NCBI GenBank assembly: GCA_030435675.1 | Contig: CM059621.1 | Location: 2,542,001 to 2,606,000 of the forward strand | DNA length: 64,000 nucleotides | Direction of reading: 5' to 3' | Origin: Steinernema hermaphroditum | Taxonomy: Eukaryota; Nematoda; Chromadorea; Rhabditida; Steinernematidae | Shown: positions 31,023 to 41,624 of the stretch, piece after piece | Numbering within the stretch: the first letter of the stretch is position 1 | Layout of the letters: each line of letters opens with the position of its first letter | Notes under the pieces: generated by a model | Databases searched by the model: none | What the model saw: only the letters and a program-made list of their open reading frames with translations | What the model was told of the DNA's origin: nothing | Translations under genes and position numbers: made by a program

Positions 31023-31931
31023 GACTGCTGGGAAAGGAGTTGATTAGCTGCTTATATACTGGCAAATTGCGGGCGGCACTTAATGACATACTTGATATTG
31101 TCGTAGGAGTTTAACGTAAGCACCATGTTCCCATAAGCACCACGATTATACTGTTTCCGTTCGACTCGCCAAAGATGATGTTTATAGGAATACGATGTTT
31201 CCTCTCATGGCGCAATGTCTCACAAGTCGTCAAAAGTGAGGGTGTCCACGCATGAGCTTCATCCGGTTTCATCATGTGCGGAAATGCGTTTGATCAAATG
31301 GAAATGGGCGAAATGATGATATCTTGTGCGACCGTAATTTTTCCACGTATTCTTTAGACATAGACGATCAAGAAAACTGTGCATTTTTTTCTCTTTAAAG
31401 GTACAACACATGCACAGCTTTAGTGCATAAACATAAACAATGCCGACGTCAGTGGTTTGCTATGTGTGACTTTTTTGGCCTTTTCTTCGAAAATCACCGC
31501 AACGTAGACGGTGGGAAATCTGACGTTCAAAAACAAGTCTAACTTCGCATCATATTATTCGAGAGAGGGCGTGAGCGAGAAACCTTTAAAAAATCTTCGC
31601 TTTGTTCGCGAACGAATATAAACGCAAAGGATTGTTATTTTGGAGCATGCATGCACACAATAACCCCCGTCATATGGTGTCTCACATAACGAGTGTTTTA
31701 AAGACATTATGCACCATATTCTCCTTTTTTTTCTCTTGATGATACCAATTAAAAAACAAGACATGCAACACTGTTCAAACAAATAGGATGTCTGCTTATG
31801 TAACATTTTTTTTTGAAACGCTGCTCGTGCTTTGTAGCCTCTTATTTACAAATAAAATATCTGACGGCAAGAACATCAATTTTTAAATCTGGCGAGTTTT
31901 TCGGTAGATCCTGAGGTGCTCACAGGAAATG
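31023..31931. other. intergenic, no gene seen
   Basis: AT-rich spacer. Short frames such as the one at 31555-31806 have no splice support or family resemblance. An AATAAA at about 31853 on the plus strand has no assigned gene. Confidence 0.45.
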
Positions 31932-32410
31932 CTAAGCAACAACTGCCGCTACAGCTGCTAGTACTGTCGGTGTCCCGAATGAATGTTGTGGAGCTTCTGT
32001 TGGAAGTCCTGGAACGGAACTCGAAGGATCCGAGTTGGAGGAGTGGGATGTGGAGGACCGGGAGGAACCGACGGGTCGGGCAGTCTTGGTGGCATTGGCA
32101 GCCGTCTTGGCAGAGACAATGTGGCGGCTTCCGTAGTGGTCTTCTTATTGGAAATGGCGTAAATGGGCTCCTAAGCCGGGGACGTTTTCTGGTGGCTTCC
32201 GCAACCCGTCGATGGTGGTGTTTCCGGTCTTCCGGTCGTCGGTGGAATACTTGGTGCAGGAGGCATTTTTGGAATTGTTGTCGCCCTCTTGCAGAATGTG
32301 CTCTCACTGCATAAGTTCGATTCTAGAGTGTCGCTATCCCGCAAAACGTACTTTTGCGGTCGTGAGCCATCCTTGCGGAATTCCCTTGTTGCTGACTTTG
32401 TCGCTAACAA
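31932..32410 (-). CDS. Ser/Thr/Pro-rich mucin-like protein, GPI-type tail (partial model)
   Basis: On the minus strand a 3' exon (about 32151-31932) encodes a Ser/Thr-rich segment (SAKTAANATKTARPVG, SSRSSTSHSSNSDPSSS) followed by a short hydrophobic end (VLAAVAAVVA) directly before the stop, as in GPI-anchored proteins. Upstream (32410-32210) another frame encodes LCSESTFCKRATTIP and a proline/threonine-rich part (PSIPPTTGRPETPPSTG). The two can be joined in phase 1 by a weak donor near 32205, so the linkage is tentative. The 5' end was not found. It is probably a secreted or surface mucin-like protein. It could also be a decayed gene. Confidence 0.35.
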
Positions 32411-32742
32411 CTGGCAAGATCAAACCATCGCTCACCGGCAGGACCCTCTGGAGTGGCCTCTGCAGGAGTCGGACTCCACTCTGCAAGATCACTCGGTCGC
32501 TAAATGTTTTTCGCATAACTACGCATCAGTAGCAATGCAATTTAATGTGACCTGAACCGGCGTTATGCGCTTTAATTCCCGACGACAAACCATTTTACAA
32601 ATGCTAGCTATCTGCTTTATTCTTTGAAAAAGAAAAATACCTCAGTGACAAAGATAATCACATAACATATTTGTTACTTGTATCTTGTAAAACTTAGCAG
32701 ATCCGCAAATCCCAAGTAGCTCGGTCTAAGCACAAGAAAGAC

Positions 32743-33013
32743 ATGTTGCAGTGCAGTCCTAGCGCTTGGTCTCTGTGTACCTTTGGGTGGATCTTTAGTA
32801 GCCACTGAAAATCATCCATCGGTGGAATACATAAAGTTAATTTTACTTTTCATAGGCTTCGACCATAAGACGAACGGAATGCTATACTCATATTTGCATT
32901 CAGCTAGAACTACAATTAATAGTACAAGAAATAGGCTGGCTTCACCCAATCGCATGGCTTCGGCTAATACAAAATGGGAAATACTTCTGCGTAAAAAACG
33001 TAAGATTCAATAA
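32743..33013 (+). CDS. secreted basic peptide 3 (70 aa, tentative)
   Basis: Exon 1 is 32743-32797 (MLQCSPSAWSLCTFGWIF plus one base) and exon 2 is 32856-33013 (acceptor TTTTCATAG), with a 58-bp phase-1 intron. Exon 2 reads FDHKTNGMLYSYLHSARTT, then NRLASPNRMASANTKW and a basic end (EILLRKKRKIQ). Phase, exon-2 size and the lysine/arginine-rich C-terminus recall the peptides at 29494 and 30735, but the central residues do not align well. The first-exon signal is weaker because of its tryptophans. A single longer frame starting at 32783 is an alternative. Confidence 0.4.
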
Positions 33014-33272
33014 AAGCTGACAAGTAGAGTGGGCGAGCCATCCCAAATTAGAGAGCAGTTAACGTGATGGGAGCGTAATTCCAAAGATCCGTTCTTTTAT
33101 CTGCTGCTGCTATAGTCCGACAACAAATTCGAGCCAACAACCTACTGCTACGAACACAAAGATAGCTGACTATGTCCTCTCTAAGCGGAATACTGAAGTC
33201 TACAAATAAACCTAACTTCCTTGCACAGCTCTCTATGTTTTCTCTTTCGTTTCAAGCACACGATGTTTGATT

Positions 33273-33641
33273 GATGCCAGGATTAGAACAGCTTAACTTC
33301 CTCTTTTACTGATGCCAGGATTAGAACAGCTTAACTTCCTCTTTTACTCGTATTTGAAGATTGCCAAATACGGCGCCAAATAGTGTTATGCGATTTTGTT
33401 CCAACGTATTCATTCTCATGCCAGTAGCCAAACCATTTGCGGTCTTCTCAATTTACGACTCACAATTACTCACGAGATTGATGCCAGGATTAGAACAGCT
33501 TAACTTCCTCTTTTACTCGTATTTGAAGATTGCCAAATACGGCGCCAAATAGTGTTATGCGATTTTGTTCCAACGTATTCATTCTCATGCCAGTAGCCAA
33601 ACCATTTGCGGTCTTCTCAATTTACGACTCACAATTACGAG
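33273..33641 (+). repeat. tandem duplication, period 169 bp
   Basis: A block starting GATGCCAGGATTAGAACAGC occurs at 33311-33472 and again, unchanged as far as I can see, at 33480-33641. A 38-bp partial copy precedes it at 33273. The identity implies a very recent event or strong homogenisation, or an assembly artefact. No gene. Confidence 0.85.
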
Positions 33642-33989
33642 CTTGTCAATGAACTCAGTCTTCCCATCCTTGGTCCCCAAGCAAATGCGCACAAAAACGA
33701 AAAAAATGTAATTAACAAATTGATTAGAATCTATTTTTATCCGGTGCTTTCCGTTCCACGAACTGAACTATGGTGCTGTACTAAGGGGCTCATCCGGGCC
33801 TATCTTGGTGTTTTACATGGATGACAGAAGAAACACCCCATACATAAGCGTTTGTCTAATTGCTTTCGTTGCGCTCGTTGTCTGAACTTTGTCTTGTAGG
33901 GGTGAACACCCTGGAAGACCACAAACAATTGAAGTTAAACCTTGATAAGAGCAATTCTGATGGAAAACTCTTTAACTTTAGTTTGTTAA

Positions 33990-34330
33990 ACTCGCTCACA
34001 TCGCTCTCTCTGAAGTTCGCTGAATGAGATGAGTGAACGGTTGTTCCTGTCCGCCGTTGTTGGCACAATGACAGCCCCGTTCCAGTCCGTCATGGTTGGA
34101 GAGGAACGAAGGCCGAACAACATATCGTCAGGAAGATCGCCAGCACCGCTCGACCACCCGCGCCACCCACTCAAGCCGAAGAATCGCTACAACTCTGACG
34201 TCAGCGCAGCGAGCCGCTCGGATGATGGGATTGCACTTCGCCTGCTGTGTTCCACCACCGCGCGAATTTCGGATACAGCTTCTAAGCCCAGGAATACAGT
34301 GATCTACGGTTCCTGGTTGTGTATTATAAG
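33990..34330 (+). repeat. family B-like repeat, forward
   Basis: 'CTCGCTCACATCGCTCTCTC', 'GTTGTTGGCACAATGACAG' and 'ACTCAAGCCGAAGAATCGC' correspond in order to the head and middle of family B on its sense strand. It forms a subgroup with the copy at 39150. No target duplication was defined. Confidence 0.5.
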
Positions 34331-34679
34331 AAAGCGTGTATGGTGAAGGCCATCGCGTTAAGAGTAAATAACAATTCGCAACAATAAGCCAGTAACAAAA
34401 AGGAGTTCAACGCGCGCTGCAACCGTTGGAATTGGGGCAGTCCGTGGAACTGAAGCAGACCAAGATATTCAGCCAAGGATTCAAATACCAATGCTCTAAC
34501 AAGCTTTGATGAAGGCATATTTCGTCGACTCTCATTCGTAGCTCTGACCGCAGTCTGCCGGCAAACCTGTGACAGTTGGGGTTTCCATGTAACCGCATGC
34601 CTGATGATCGAGTTTATGAGTCTTGAATCAACGCCATTACATCTAATATGGCACAAAGAGAGCAAATAATACAAAAAGC

Positions 34680-34960
34680 TTCACAGCGCGGACGAAGAGC
34701 AGAATCCAGTGGAGCGCAGCAGATAAAGTGAAATCTCATCTCCAGCGTGGCTGGAAGCGGAGACTTCGCCGTTGTAGACTTCGGTGTGTTCGCCTTGGTG
34801 GCACGGTGAACAGCTCCATGGATGGATCTACGGTCTGATGTTTGAGGTCTTCTAGGAGCCAGTGCGATCGTTGCGCTAACAACGATGGCCAAAAACGACT
34901 GCTCAGTCATGCAAGCGAACAATTGGTGGACACGATCGATCGCTGGGAACATAAATGAAT
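34680..34960 (-). repeat. family B-like repeat, reverse
   Basis: 'GCGATCGTTGCGCTAACAAC' and 'CGATCGATCGCTGGG' followed by 'AATGAATGACTC' match the head end of family B as seen at 7600-7690. Only the head half is clear. Confidence 0.5.
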
Positions 34961-35121
34961 GACTCTACTACTGTTATCATCTGCTTACACAATTACTTGA
35001 ACGTGAATCACTCCAAATTTTATCAATAAATTAAAATAACAATCAAGTGCTAACAATACTACTATAACGTAGTTTACTTGTGCCACTTTTAACAGCCATC
35101 ATCGGTAGTCATTGCGGACTC

Positions 35122-35574
35122 TCAACACCCGTTAGGACAGCAACTCTTTGCACAGCTCTAAACGGCGAAAAATTGAAACCAATGAAAACAAAATTCTTGC
35201 TACCTCATAGCTGAAGAACACATTAGGTGTTCCATGCCTTGCCCCAACGCCATATATCAGCATGCATTTTCCTTGTACTGCGTCAAATGTGAAGAACGGC
35301 AATGAGAAACTGCGATAAATGTAGGATGGGGAAAGTTGCTCAAAGCAATCGGGATGTATTTTCGGCAACGAGTGTGGTAATACATCTAAAGCATTCAGGT
35401 TTTATGTATCGACGGTTATAAGCTCTTGCCTTTTCTGATAATCAAAGGCAGACGTTCGGTCGGTCTGCTCAGAAATAGTGAGTAGCTAAAGCTGTTCCAT
35501 GGTCGCTTCCTGGTGGCTGCAGCGCTTGCACAGGAGGCCGTGCACAGTACCACAAATACAAATAGACAGTTCAT
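35122..35574 (-). CDS. secreted degenerate Kunitz-type protein 1 (120 aa)
   Basis: Minus-strand exons 35574-35430, 35385-35204 and 35157-35122. The first intron has a GC donor (AAAG|GCAAGA), the second is GTAGCA...GTTTAG. A signal peptide (MNCLFVFVVLCTASCASA) precedes a linker and a domain reading DCFEQLSPSYIYRSFSLP, FFTFDAVQGKCMLIYGVG, then TPNVFFSYE and the last exon SCAKSCCPNGC. Spacing of C, FFxFD, GxCxxxxYG, N-x-F and SxE-x-C follows the Kunitz/BPTI fold, but some disulfide cysteines are missing or moved. It may no longer inhibit proteases. The extra C-terminal CC cluster is shared with the paralogue at 41625-42072. Confidence 0.7.
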
Positions 35575-35790
35575 TATGTCTGCAATTTCACGAGCTGTCT
35601 TTGGCTTTATAAGTGTGGTTTCGGTGGGCGGAGCGTGGGGAGGAAGTGATGACGTGATGTGTTTATGAATGTAACTAGTGCACATCGCATTTGTGAATGG
35701 ATCAGACTAAGAGGTTTAGAAGTTTTAGATCTTAGTCTTGGCTTTTTCCTACAAACAGAATGGATGTTTCGAGATAATCCTGATTGAAAG

Positions 35791-36240
35791 TTGGAAGCTC
35801 AGTGTAGCCATCAACATCACGTAACTGTGAATCACGGAGGATCAGGTACAGTTAAACAGTGTATGAAAACCAATGATGCCACAACCCTGAATCGTTATGA
35901 AAATACAGCAGAATTAAGCTTCTATGAGGATAAGGATGTGCCATTTTGCTGTAATGGCACTAATCAGACGTATCACCGCGTATTAGATGCTGTTATTCCC
36001 GATCCATAACGTTTATTCGAATACAAAACTTAGGAATAAGCTATACATTTATTCGGAACATTTTTTTGTATCCCTAATAATTAGACAAATGAGCCATGGA
36101 CAAATATTATTAGCTGTTATTGCTGTTTTGCTACGACTATTTTCTTTTGTATTGACGTATGCTATAAGCTATTCTCGAACAAGATTGTCGTAACGGCTGC
36201 GGTCTCTTCAACTCTGGTAGTGCTTAAACCGATAAAATAG
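35791..36240 (+). CDS. Cys-rich single-pass membrane protein, 5' end unresolved
   Basis: Exons 35791-35979 and 36085-36240 join in phase 0 (donor GTATTAG, acceptor ATAATTAG). The visible 114 residues give a small ectodomain (CSHQHHVTVNHG, VKQCMKTNDATT, FCCNGTNQTYHR, with two N-glycosylation sequons of the NxT type), then TNEPWTN, one cysteine-rich helix (IISCYCCFATTIFFCIDVCY), and a tail ending VVLKPIK. The layout suggests a type I membrane protein. A signal-peptide exon upstream of the ATTGAAAG acceptor was not found. The family is not recognised, and it differs from the micro-membrane group in phase and cysteine pattern. Confidence 0.4.
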
Positions 36241-36671
36241 ATTTTTATGTCCTTCTCATGGAGAGACTTGCTAGTGAGTAGTGTCTTTTTTAGGATTATG
36301 TGAAAAAAGAGCACAGATTAAAAAAGAGCACACATCTTTCAGGAACAGCGAGCGCTGCTTTACCGCGTGCTTTGCTTCTTTTTCTTTCTCCTTATCGATC
36401 TCTATGCATTTTTCTACTTTTCAGATTATGGCCGGTAGTACCGTAGAGTGGGGCGTGATGTCAGTCTCCATCTTCGTCGCCGCCGAACACCTTTCCTCCC
36501 TACTCGCCAGTCGTATAACGCCTGCGCCCGTCCACCCAATCTTACAGCCCGCAAGTCTACGAGACGAAACAAGTCGGGTTTGTACCAGAATAAAAACTCT
36601 GTAAGTGTCAATCCAACGACCTCGACGAACAACAACAATAAAAATCAACACTTTTATTGAATAGATTTCAA
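36241..36671. other. unassigned spacer
   Basis: A TTTTCAG at 36419-36424 precedes ATG GCC GGT (36427) and a frame of about 59 codons (MAGSTVEWGVMSVSIFVAAE...) with no recognisable domain. Alternative frames are equally open because the stretch is GC-rich. I would not call a gene here. Confidence 0.35.
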
Positions 36672-36920
36672 CTACTCAGCACAAGTATCCTTTGTGGATA
36701 CATAAACTAAAGTACCAAGTTCTCGAACTTTGGTGAAAGTTGACATAACATTCAGTGAAGGCAATATATGCGCCTTAAGCCCGTACAATTTCACATCAAC
36801 CTCGCGACCGTCAGGTAGTAAGCCGACGATGGTTCGGCAAACAATTTTGTCGCCAGTTCGGTGGTTCCTATATTCGATTATAGGATATACGTGGGTGACC
36901 ATGACACTGACGTTCATCAT
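36672..36920 (-). CDS. hypothetical protein (82 aa)
   Basis: The frame starts MMNVSVMVTHVYPIIEYR directly after GTTTTTTTCAG on the minus strand, a strong trans-splice or splice acceptor, and runs to a stop at 36672. It is a mixed, globular-looking sequence (GDKIVCRTIVGLLPDGREVD, KLYGLKAHILPSL, TFTKVRELGTLVYV) with a balanced charge and no membrane segment. An upstream cis exon is possible. No family recognised. AATAAA-type signals occur just beyond the stop on the minus strand (TTTATT at about 36650). Confidence 0.45.
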   Translation of the reverse strand: MMNVSVMVTHVYPIIEYRNHRTGDKIVCRTIVGLLPDGREVDVKLYGLKAHILPSLNVMSTFTKVRELGTLVYVSTKDTCAE

Positions 36921-37298
36921 CTGAAAAAAACAAAAAGTAATAAAAGAGACACATGCTGACATTCGAAAACCTCCAACAGTGCGCTCCTTTTATGAAAATT
37001 TACTAGAGGTGGATCCTATTCTAAACCGGATCTCACCCCGGTTTTAACCAAGCCGTCGACGGGGAGTAGAAAAATCATACCAATATACCTTAACTAAAGC
37101 TTTCCTTTTGGCCTTGTTGATGAAAACATGCTGATCTCTGAAATTACTCAGATATGAACGAAGCAGTGGAGGTCATGGCGCATACGTGAGGTTGAAGTAA
37201 ATTCTCGATCGGGGAATGGTCCATGAATTAAATTCTGTTGTTTCTATTAATGGTGTTTGATTTATTCAAATTTTCTTTTCGCACACTAAGCATCGTTA

Positions 37299-37592
37299 TT
37301 ACATTGCAACCACGCCCTCCCACCAGTCCCGGCCCTTCATCCCACAAGCAGTACAAGCGACCCGGCACAGCCGAATCGCTTGCACGTCTGCACCTCCTCC
37401 TTTGGACTCCGAGACAAGATTTACGTGGACCAGACGGCCCCCTCGTTCCGGATCGCCCGTCTCATCAACGCCTACAACACCAGGCCACTGCAGGAAATCG
37501 GCGGGTACTTGCCCGTGCAAGCCCAACCCAATATTTCCGTAATGAGCAGCATAGAAATGCAAATTCGCCTTACGCGATCATGGAGTTGGTAG
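37299..37592 (+). pseudogene. GC-rich coding-like fragment of unknown origin
   Basis: An isolated GC-rich segment in AT-rich surroundings encodes LHVCTSSFGLRDKIYVDQTA, PSFRIARLINAYNTRPLQEI and GGYLPVQAQPNIS with strongly coding-like composition. It lacks an evident start, signal or splice sites on either side. It looks like a fragment of a well-conserved gene, copied by retroposition or recombination, or one exon of a gene I cannot extend. The family is not recognised. Confidence 0.3.
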
Positions 37593-37599
37593 CCTTTCT

Positions 37600-39150
37600 A
37601 CTACATAACATCAGTTCTTGTCGATCTATATCCGACGACGGTCTGACGGCTTCTCACGTAACGATCAAGATTGTACAGAAAAGTGGTAACAACGTTCTTT
37701 ATGCATCCAAAGGTTTCCGCTACCCTCGTTGAGCTGATATTCTAATTGCAAAGAAGATTGGCTTATCCCTTTTCCACTTTAGACAGCCGAGGGGCATGAC
37801 CAGAAATGGGCAGGAACGGATTAGATCGAATCGGCTAGCCGTACAAGGTGTTCAGTAAGCACTGGTTCTTGGCCGGTGTTTGTACCCAGATACACCGATA
37901 ATGCTTCGCGTTGTAATTTTGTCATTGTAACGCTGTCATTTTTCCAGTTTCTCGCCTTCTGCTCAGCTCGGTAATCTTTTCCGAGCCGCAACCGTCGCCA
38001 ATAGTCAACATGGAATTCAGGAATAAAATATGAATACTTATAAGCATTTCAGAACGGGTTTGTTACTTGCGGAAGCCGGAAGAAGACCGACGACTACGAA
38101 GAGACAACGGGGCTCTTATGCATATGACGTCTCGCAAGGCGATAAACCTTTGATACGAGAAGTAAAGTCAAACTCAAGCTCAACACTTTCTGTTTACTTT
38201 GTTCGCCTACAGAGATATTGCGTGCGCCCCCATAGTAGCATTTCTTGCCCACAATTTCAAAAGACACACTTCCTTGTTGACGTTGCGACGTTAAATTTCT
38301 CTACGTCACTCACTCGTAGCTAATTTTATTCGCTATGTCGGATAAATGTAACTAGAATTCTTATTTTGGGAAAACAAGCGCTTTATCAGTTGTAGCCGGC
38401 TAAAGCGAACTGAAAGATATTTTGTTCGGTTTGATATGACGCAAAGTATAACGAATCAAGGGTGGTTCTACCTAAATGGACGGATGAAAGTGCTATTGTG
38501 GGCCGCGTTATTGCTGAATCCTCTGGCTTTAGCATGCGCGGTGTTCGAAGTTCTCGGACGGAGCAATCTGCGGAGGTGTACAATCGCTCTCTTGTGATTT
38601 GAGTGAAGATGTGGGCAGATCCTTCATGCGGCGCTTATGAAAATGTGTATTACACGTTTGTAGTATACCCCCATCGGAGGGCAAATATTTTTAGTCAGCG
38701 ATAGACAAGGAACAAAAACCCGCTACTACATACATAATAGCTCTTAATTATCGTACTAGCCGTTCTATCATAATCTGCTGCTACGATCACCGTGTTTTTA
38801 TGCGTCACAATAGGGTGACTACATAGAGACGTTGTCATAGCCGCGGAAGTCGGAACATGTTTTAGCAAAAATGCAATTAAGAGCTCTTTTATATACAACA
38901 AAACAAAAATTGACTATATTCAACAAAACAAAAATTGACAACAAAAATATTTCTAGTTTCGAGCTTTTTTTGAACTGGAGTCTAAGTGGCTGTTCTTGAT
39001 TTCGTGGCTATTTGGAAGGCAGATGCAAGTAGAGAAACACATATACAAGTTACAAGAGCATGCTTAGGATAACGAGTTGCTGCAAAGATCGACTTTGAAG
39101 CAGCAGGTTTTGCGCTGTTGTATTTTTCCATTTTTTCTCTCATGTGTGTC
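37600..39150. other. spacer with family B remnant, no gene seen
   Basis: At about 38085-38170 a short stretch reads 'GCATATGACGTCTCGCAAGG' then 'CGATAAACCTTTGATACGAG', a diverged tail end of family B in forward orientation (its conserved peptide PLIRE-x-KS is still visible). The rest shows no credible gene. Two near-identical 'CAACAAAACAAAAATTGAC' words lie at 38900-38940. Confidence 0.4.
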
Positions 39151-39390
39151 TCCAGCGGTCGATCGGATCGGCCACTCGCTCTCACTGAAGTTCCACGGTC
39201 CCGACCATCGTTATTGGCACAAGGATCGCCTTGTTCTAATCAGTCATAGCTGCAATGTAAGCCGAACCACATAACGCCAAGAAGATTGTCAGCACCGCTT
39301 GATCGCCCACTCAAGCCAAAGATTAGAGCAATTAGAGCAACGACTACTGTTCAATGGTTCTTGGTTGTGCATTACGAGAATACCATGGAA
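39150..39390 (+). repeat. family B-like repeat, forward
   Basis: 'GGCCACTCGCTCTCACTGAAG' region (39168-39190), 'CGTTATTGGCACAAGGATCG' and 'GCACCGCTTGATCGCCCACTC' follow the order of the copy at 33990-34330. Truncated. Confidence 0.45.
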
Positions 39391-39534
39391 TATAACGGGT
39401 AAATAAATGAATAATTGAAGTAAGCCAGAACCGATGTTATGTTATTATTGAACCAAATCCGCAAATTGAAATTGTCTTGTTAGCGATGTTCGATTTTAAT
39501 ACATTTGATTACCGACTTTGACGGATCTATGTCA

Positions 39535-39930
39535 CGGAACAAAGGCATTTTGCCTTACATAACACCGAAAATAGACAAACAGAGGATACCGCCTTTCGTC
39601 GAAACGGTCTGTGGTGGCACACGGGGCATGTGGAATCATGGAACCTCTGAAACCACCGGTGGAACTTCTCTCTTTTCGTTGGCGTTTGGGGCACAAGGGC
39701 GGCTTTGGAGCTCCCATCTGTTTCAAAGGAATGGGTCCTTCGTCCGGAAGGTGCCTCTTCGGTGGTTCTCAGAGCGTCGGCGACCTTCAGGGTGACTTGT
39801 CAAGCAGTTGGATACCTGGCGTCGGATATCATGCTGTCAACGGTGGTGGGTGTTCCAATTCCATCTGGAAGCCAGAACACTAACAGATGCCGTAGGGCTC
39901 CTATCAGATCAACTGAACACTGAGATCTTT
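39535..39930 (+). repeat. family A repeat
   Basis: It starts 'GGAACAAAGGCATTTTGCC', then 'ACACCGAAAATAGACAAACA', as in the copy at 46630, and continues to 'GTGTTCCAATTCCATCTGG'. One of the more complete copies. Frames in it are not genes. Confidence 0.6.
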
Positions 39931-40447
39931 GGTTACGGAACTCCTCTATTATACTAGAGATAGTCGGAGAACATAAAAATCACAAATATCATACAATGTC
40001 ATCATTCAACAGGTCACGCAAGCTAAAGAACCACTTGCTATTCCTGGACGCTGTAAAACGATTTGCATACCTGTTGACATCACCTTAGTATTTGCTGATT
40101 ATTTCTTTGTCATCTTGTTTTGCGCAGCTCACAATAAAGTACCCTTGTGACACAGAACTGTATCAACACGTCTAGACGAATACATCACCGGCACCACGTT
40201 CAATCATCCTTGCTTAGTAAGATTTGTTTTCATGTAGCAACTAGCTACGAATGTGTTCAAAACAGACGTCTTTTGTTTCGCGTAACGCTAATCATCGGTC
40301 ATCTTATAAACAAGAACGTGTTGTTTGCGCCTTATGTGTAGTGTAAATTGCATGTGGAAGTGATGCCCTGTGACAATGTGGCCGTTTTGTTGTGTTGTAG
40401 GGAACGTTCATCTTAAAGGGTTCATCTTTATAAACAATCATGATTTA
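39931..40447. other. intergenic, no gene seen
   Basis: AT-rich, with no frame that stands out on either strand and no visible repeat. Confidence 0.4.
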
Positions 40448-40738
40448 TCAAACCTTTACATGTTGATTCATAGACATAAAAGGGCGATAACTCAACGCGA
40501 CAACAAAAGGAGATAACTCTACGATAAATTCATGTGGGATCGGCAATCTCAGAGCTTCTTCCACTATCTCATCGACACTATCTCCTGCTTGGTCTTTGGT
40601 ATGAACAGCGGATGATCTGAACTTAACCACGGTACTGAATGTCTTAAAGTTCCCATATAAGGCAATCAGCAAGGGAATACCAGATGGCACTTGACGAGAG
40701 TTATAGATATTCACGTAATTGCTTTTCTTTTCTAACAA
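40448..40738 (-). CDS. hypothetical open frame (96 aa), uncertain
   Basis: A minus-strand frame of 96 codons contains RQVPSGIPLLIALYGNFKTF, SSAVHTKDQAGDSVDEIV, EEALRLPIPHEFIVELSPFV and VALSYRPFMSM. The composition looks protein-like, but there is no signal, no splice context and no recognised family. It could be one exon of a larger gene or chance. Kept at low confidence. Confidence 0.25.
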   Translation of the reverse strand: MLEKKSNYVNIYNSRQVPSGIPLLIALYGNFKTFSTVVKFRSSAVHTKDQAGDSVDEIVEEALRLPIPHEFIVELSPFVVALSYRPFMSMNQHVKV

Positions 40739-41624
40739 GACTCTAGCTTCTCAAGTGACCGCATATACTAATGATAATCTTCAATGGCTTAGTCAAATAA
40801 TTATAGCCCAATTGTATGACAGATCATTAGCGAATGCGATTAGTCATCGCGCATCTATCTTGTACGCAAATAATCACATCCTTTGGCATCACAAGGTGAG
40901 GCAATTTAACACGATTAAGGAACTTATTGTGTCATCGTGTCATTTAATGTGTCATTTACGTAACAGTGATGACGAGGGTGGCTTGAAAAGTATGTGGCAC
41001 GAAATACGATGTAGTTTCTTAATCGCTCGAATGCAATGATGAAACCCATTATGATATGATGGAATTGCCATATCTGCTAGTCGTTTGGTGTTAACCACAG
41101 TCCCAAAAATGGCCGAAAAAAAACAATAAGGAAAACTTCCTATCTGAGTGAAAATCGATCACCCTTCATCAAAGACGCGCTTGGCAGGAAACTTCATTTT
41201 CACCCTCGATTCCAGTTAAACATTCAAACATGAAGCGGTTTACAGAGAAACATGAACCGATTCTAAAGTGGAACCTGCCTAACCGGGCTGGAAAATAAGT
41301 CCAATCCGATGCAGCCTCCAATTGTATCCTGTGCGAATAGAACGAAGAAAAAATCATCGATGGATTTATTTACACAAGTTCGAAAACAGATTATTGCCGC
41401 TATGAGTATCATTTGCATTTTTTTCAACTGTTTGAGCTGCATGGCACTCCCTACCTGTGTTTATAGAAAAAGATTATGAAAAGAGTGACATCTGTGTTAT
41501 TCGTGCTTTACTCTGAACATGCGATGCGGAGCCTAAGCATAATTCCTTTTCAACAGCACTTTCCATTTATACAAACAACCGAACACAATCAAAAACCGAA
41601 GCATTTCAGCTAGCAGGTGTCCTT
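40739..41624. other. intergenic, no gene seen
   Basis: Contains a plus-strand frame at 40719-41039 with no support, and otherwise AT-rich sequence. It holds the 3' flank of the Kunitz-like gene that ends at 41625. Confidence 0.4.

Noticed and set aside
36427..36604. Small gene starting MAGSTVEW after TTTTCAG
   Set aside because: The acceptor and ATG are attractive, but several frames are open in this GC-rich stretch and none resembles a family.
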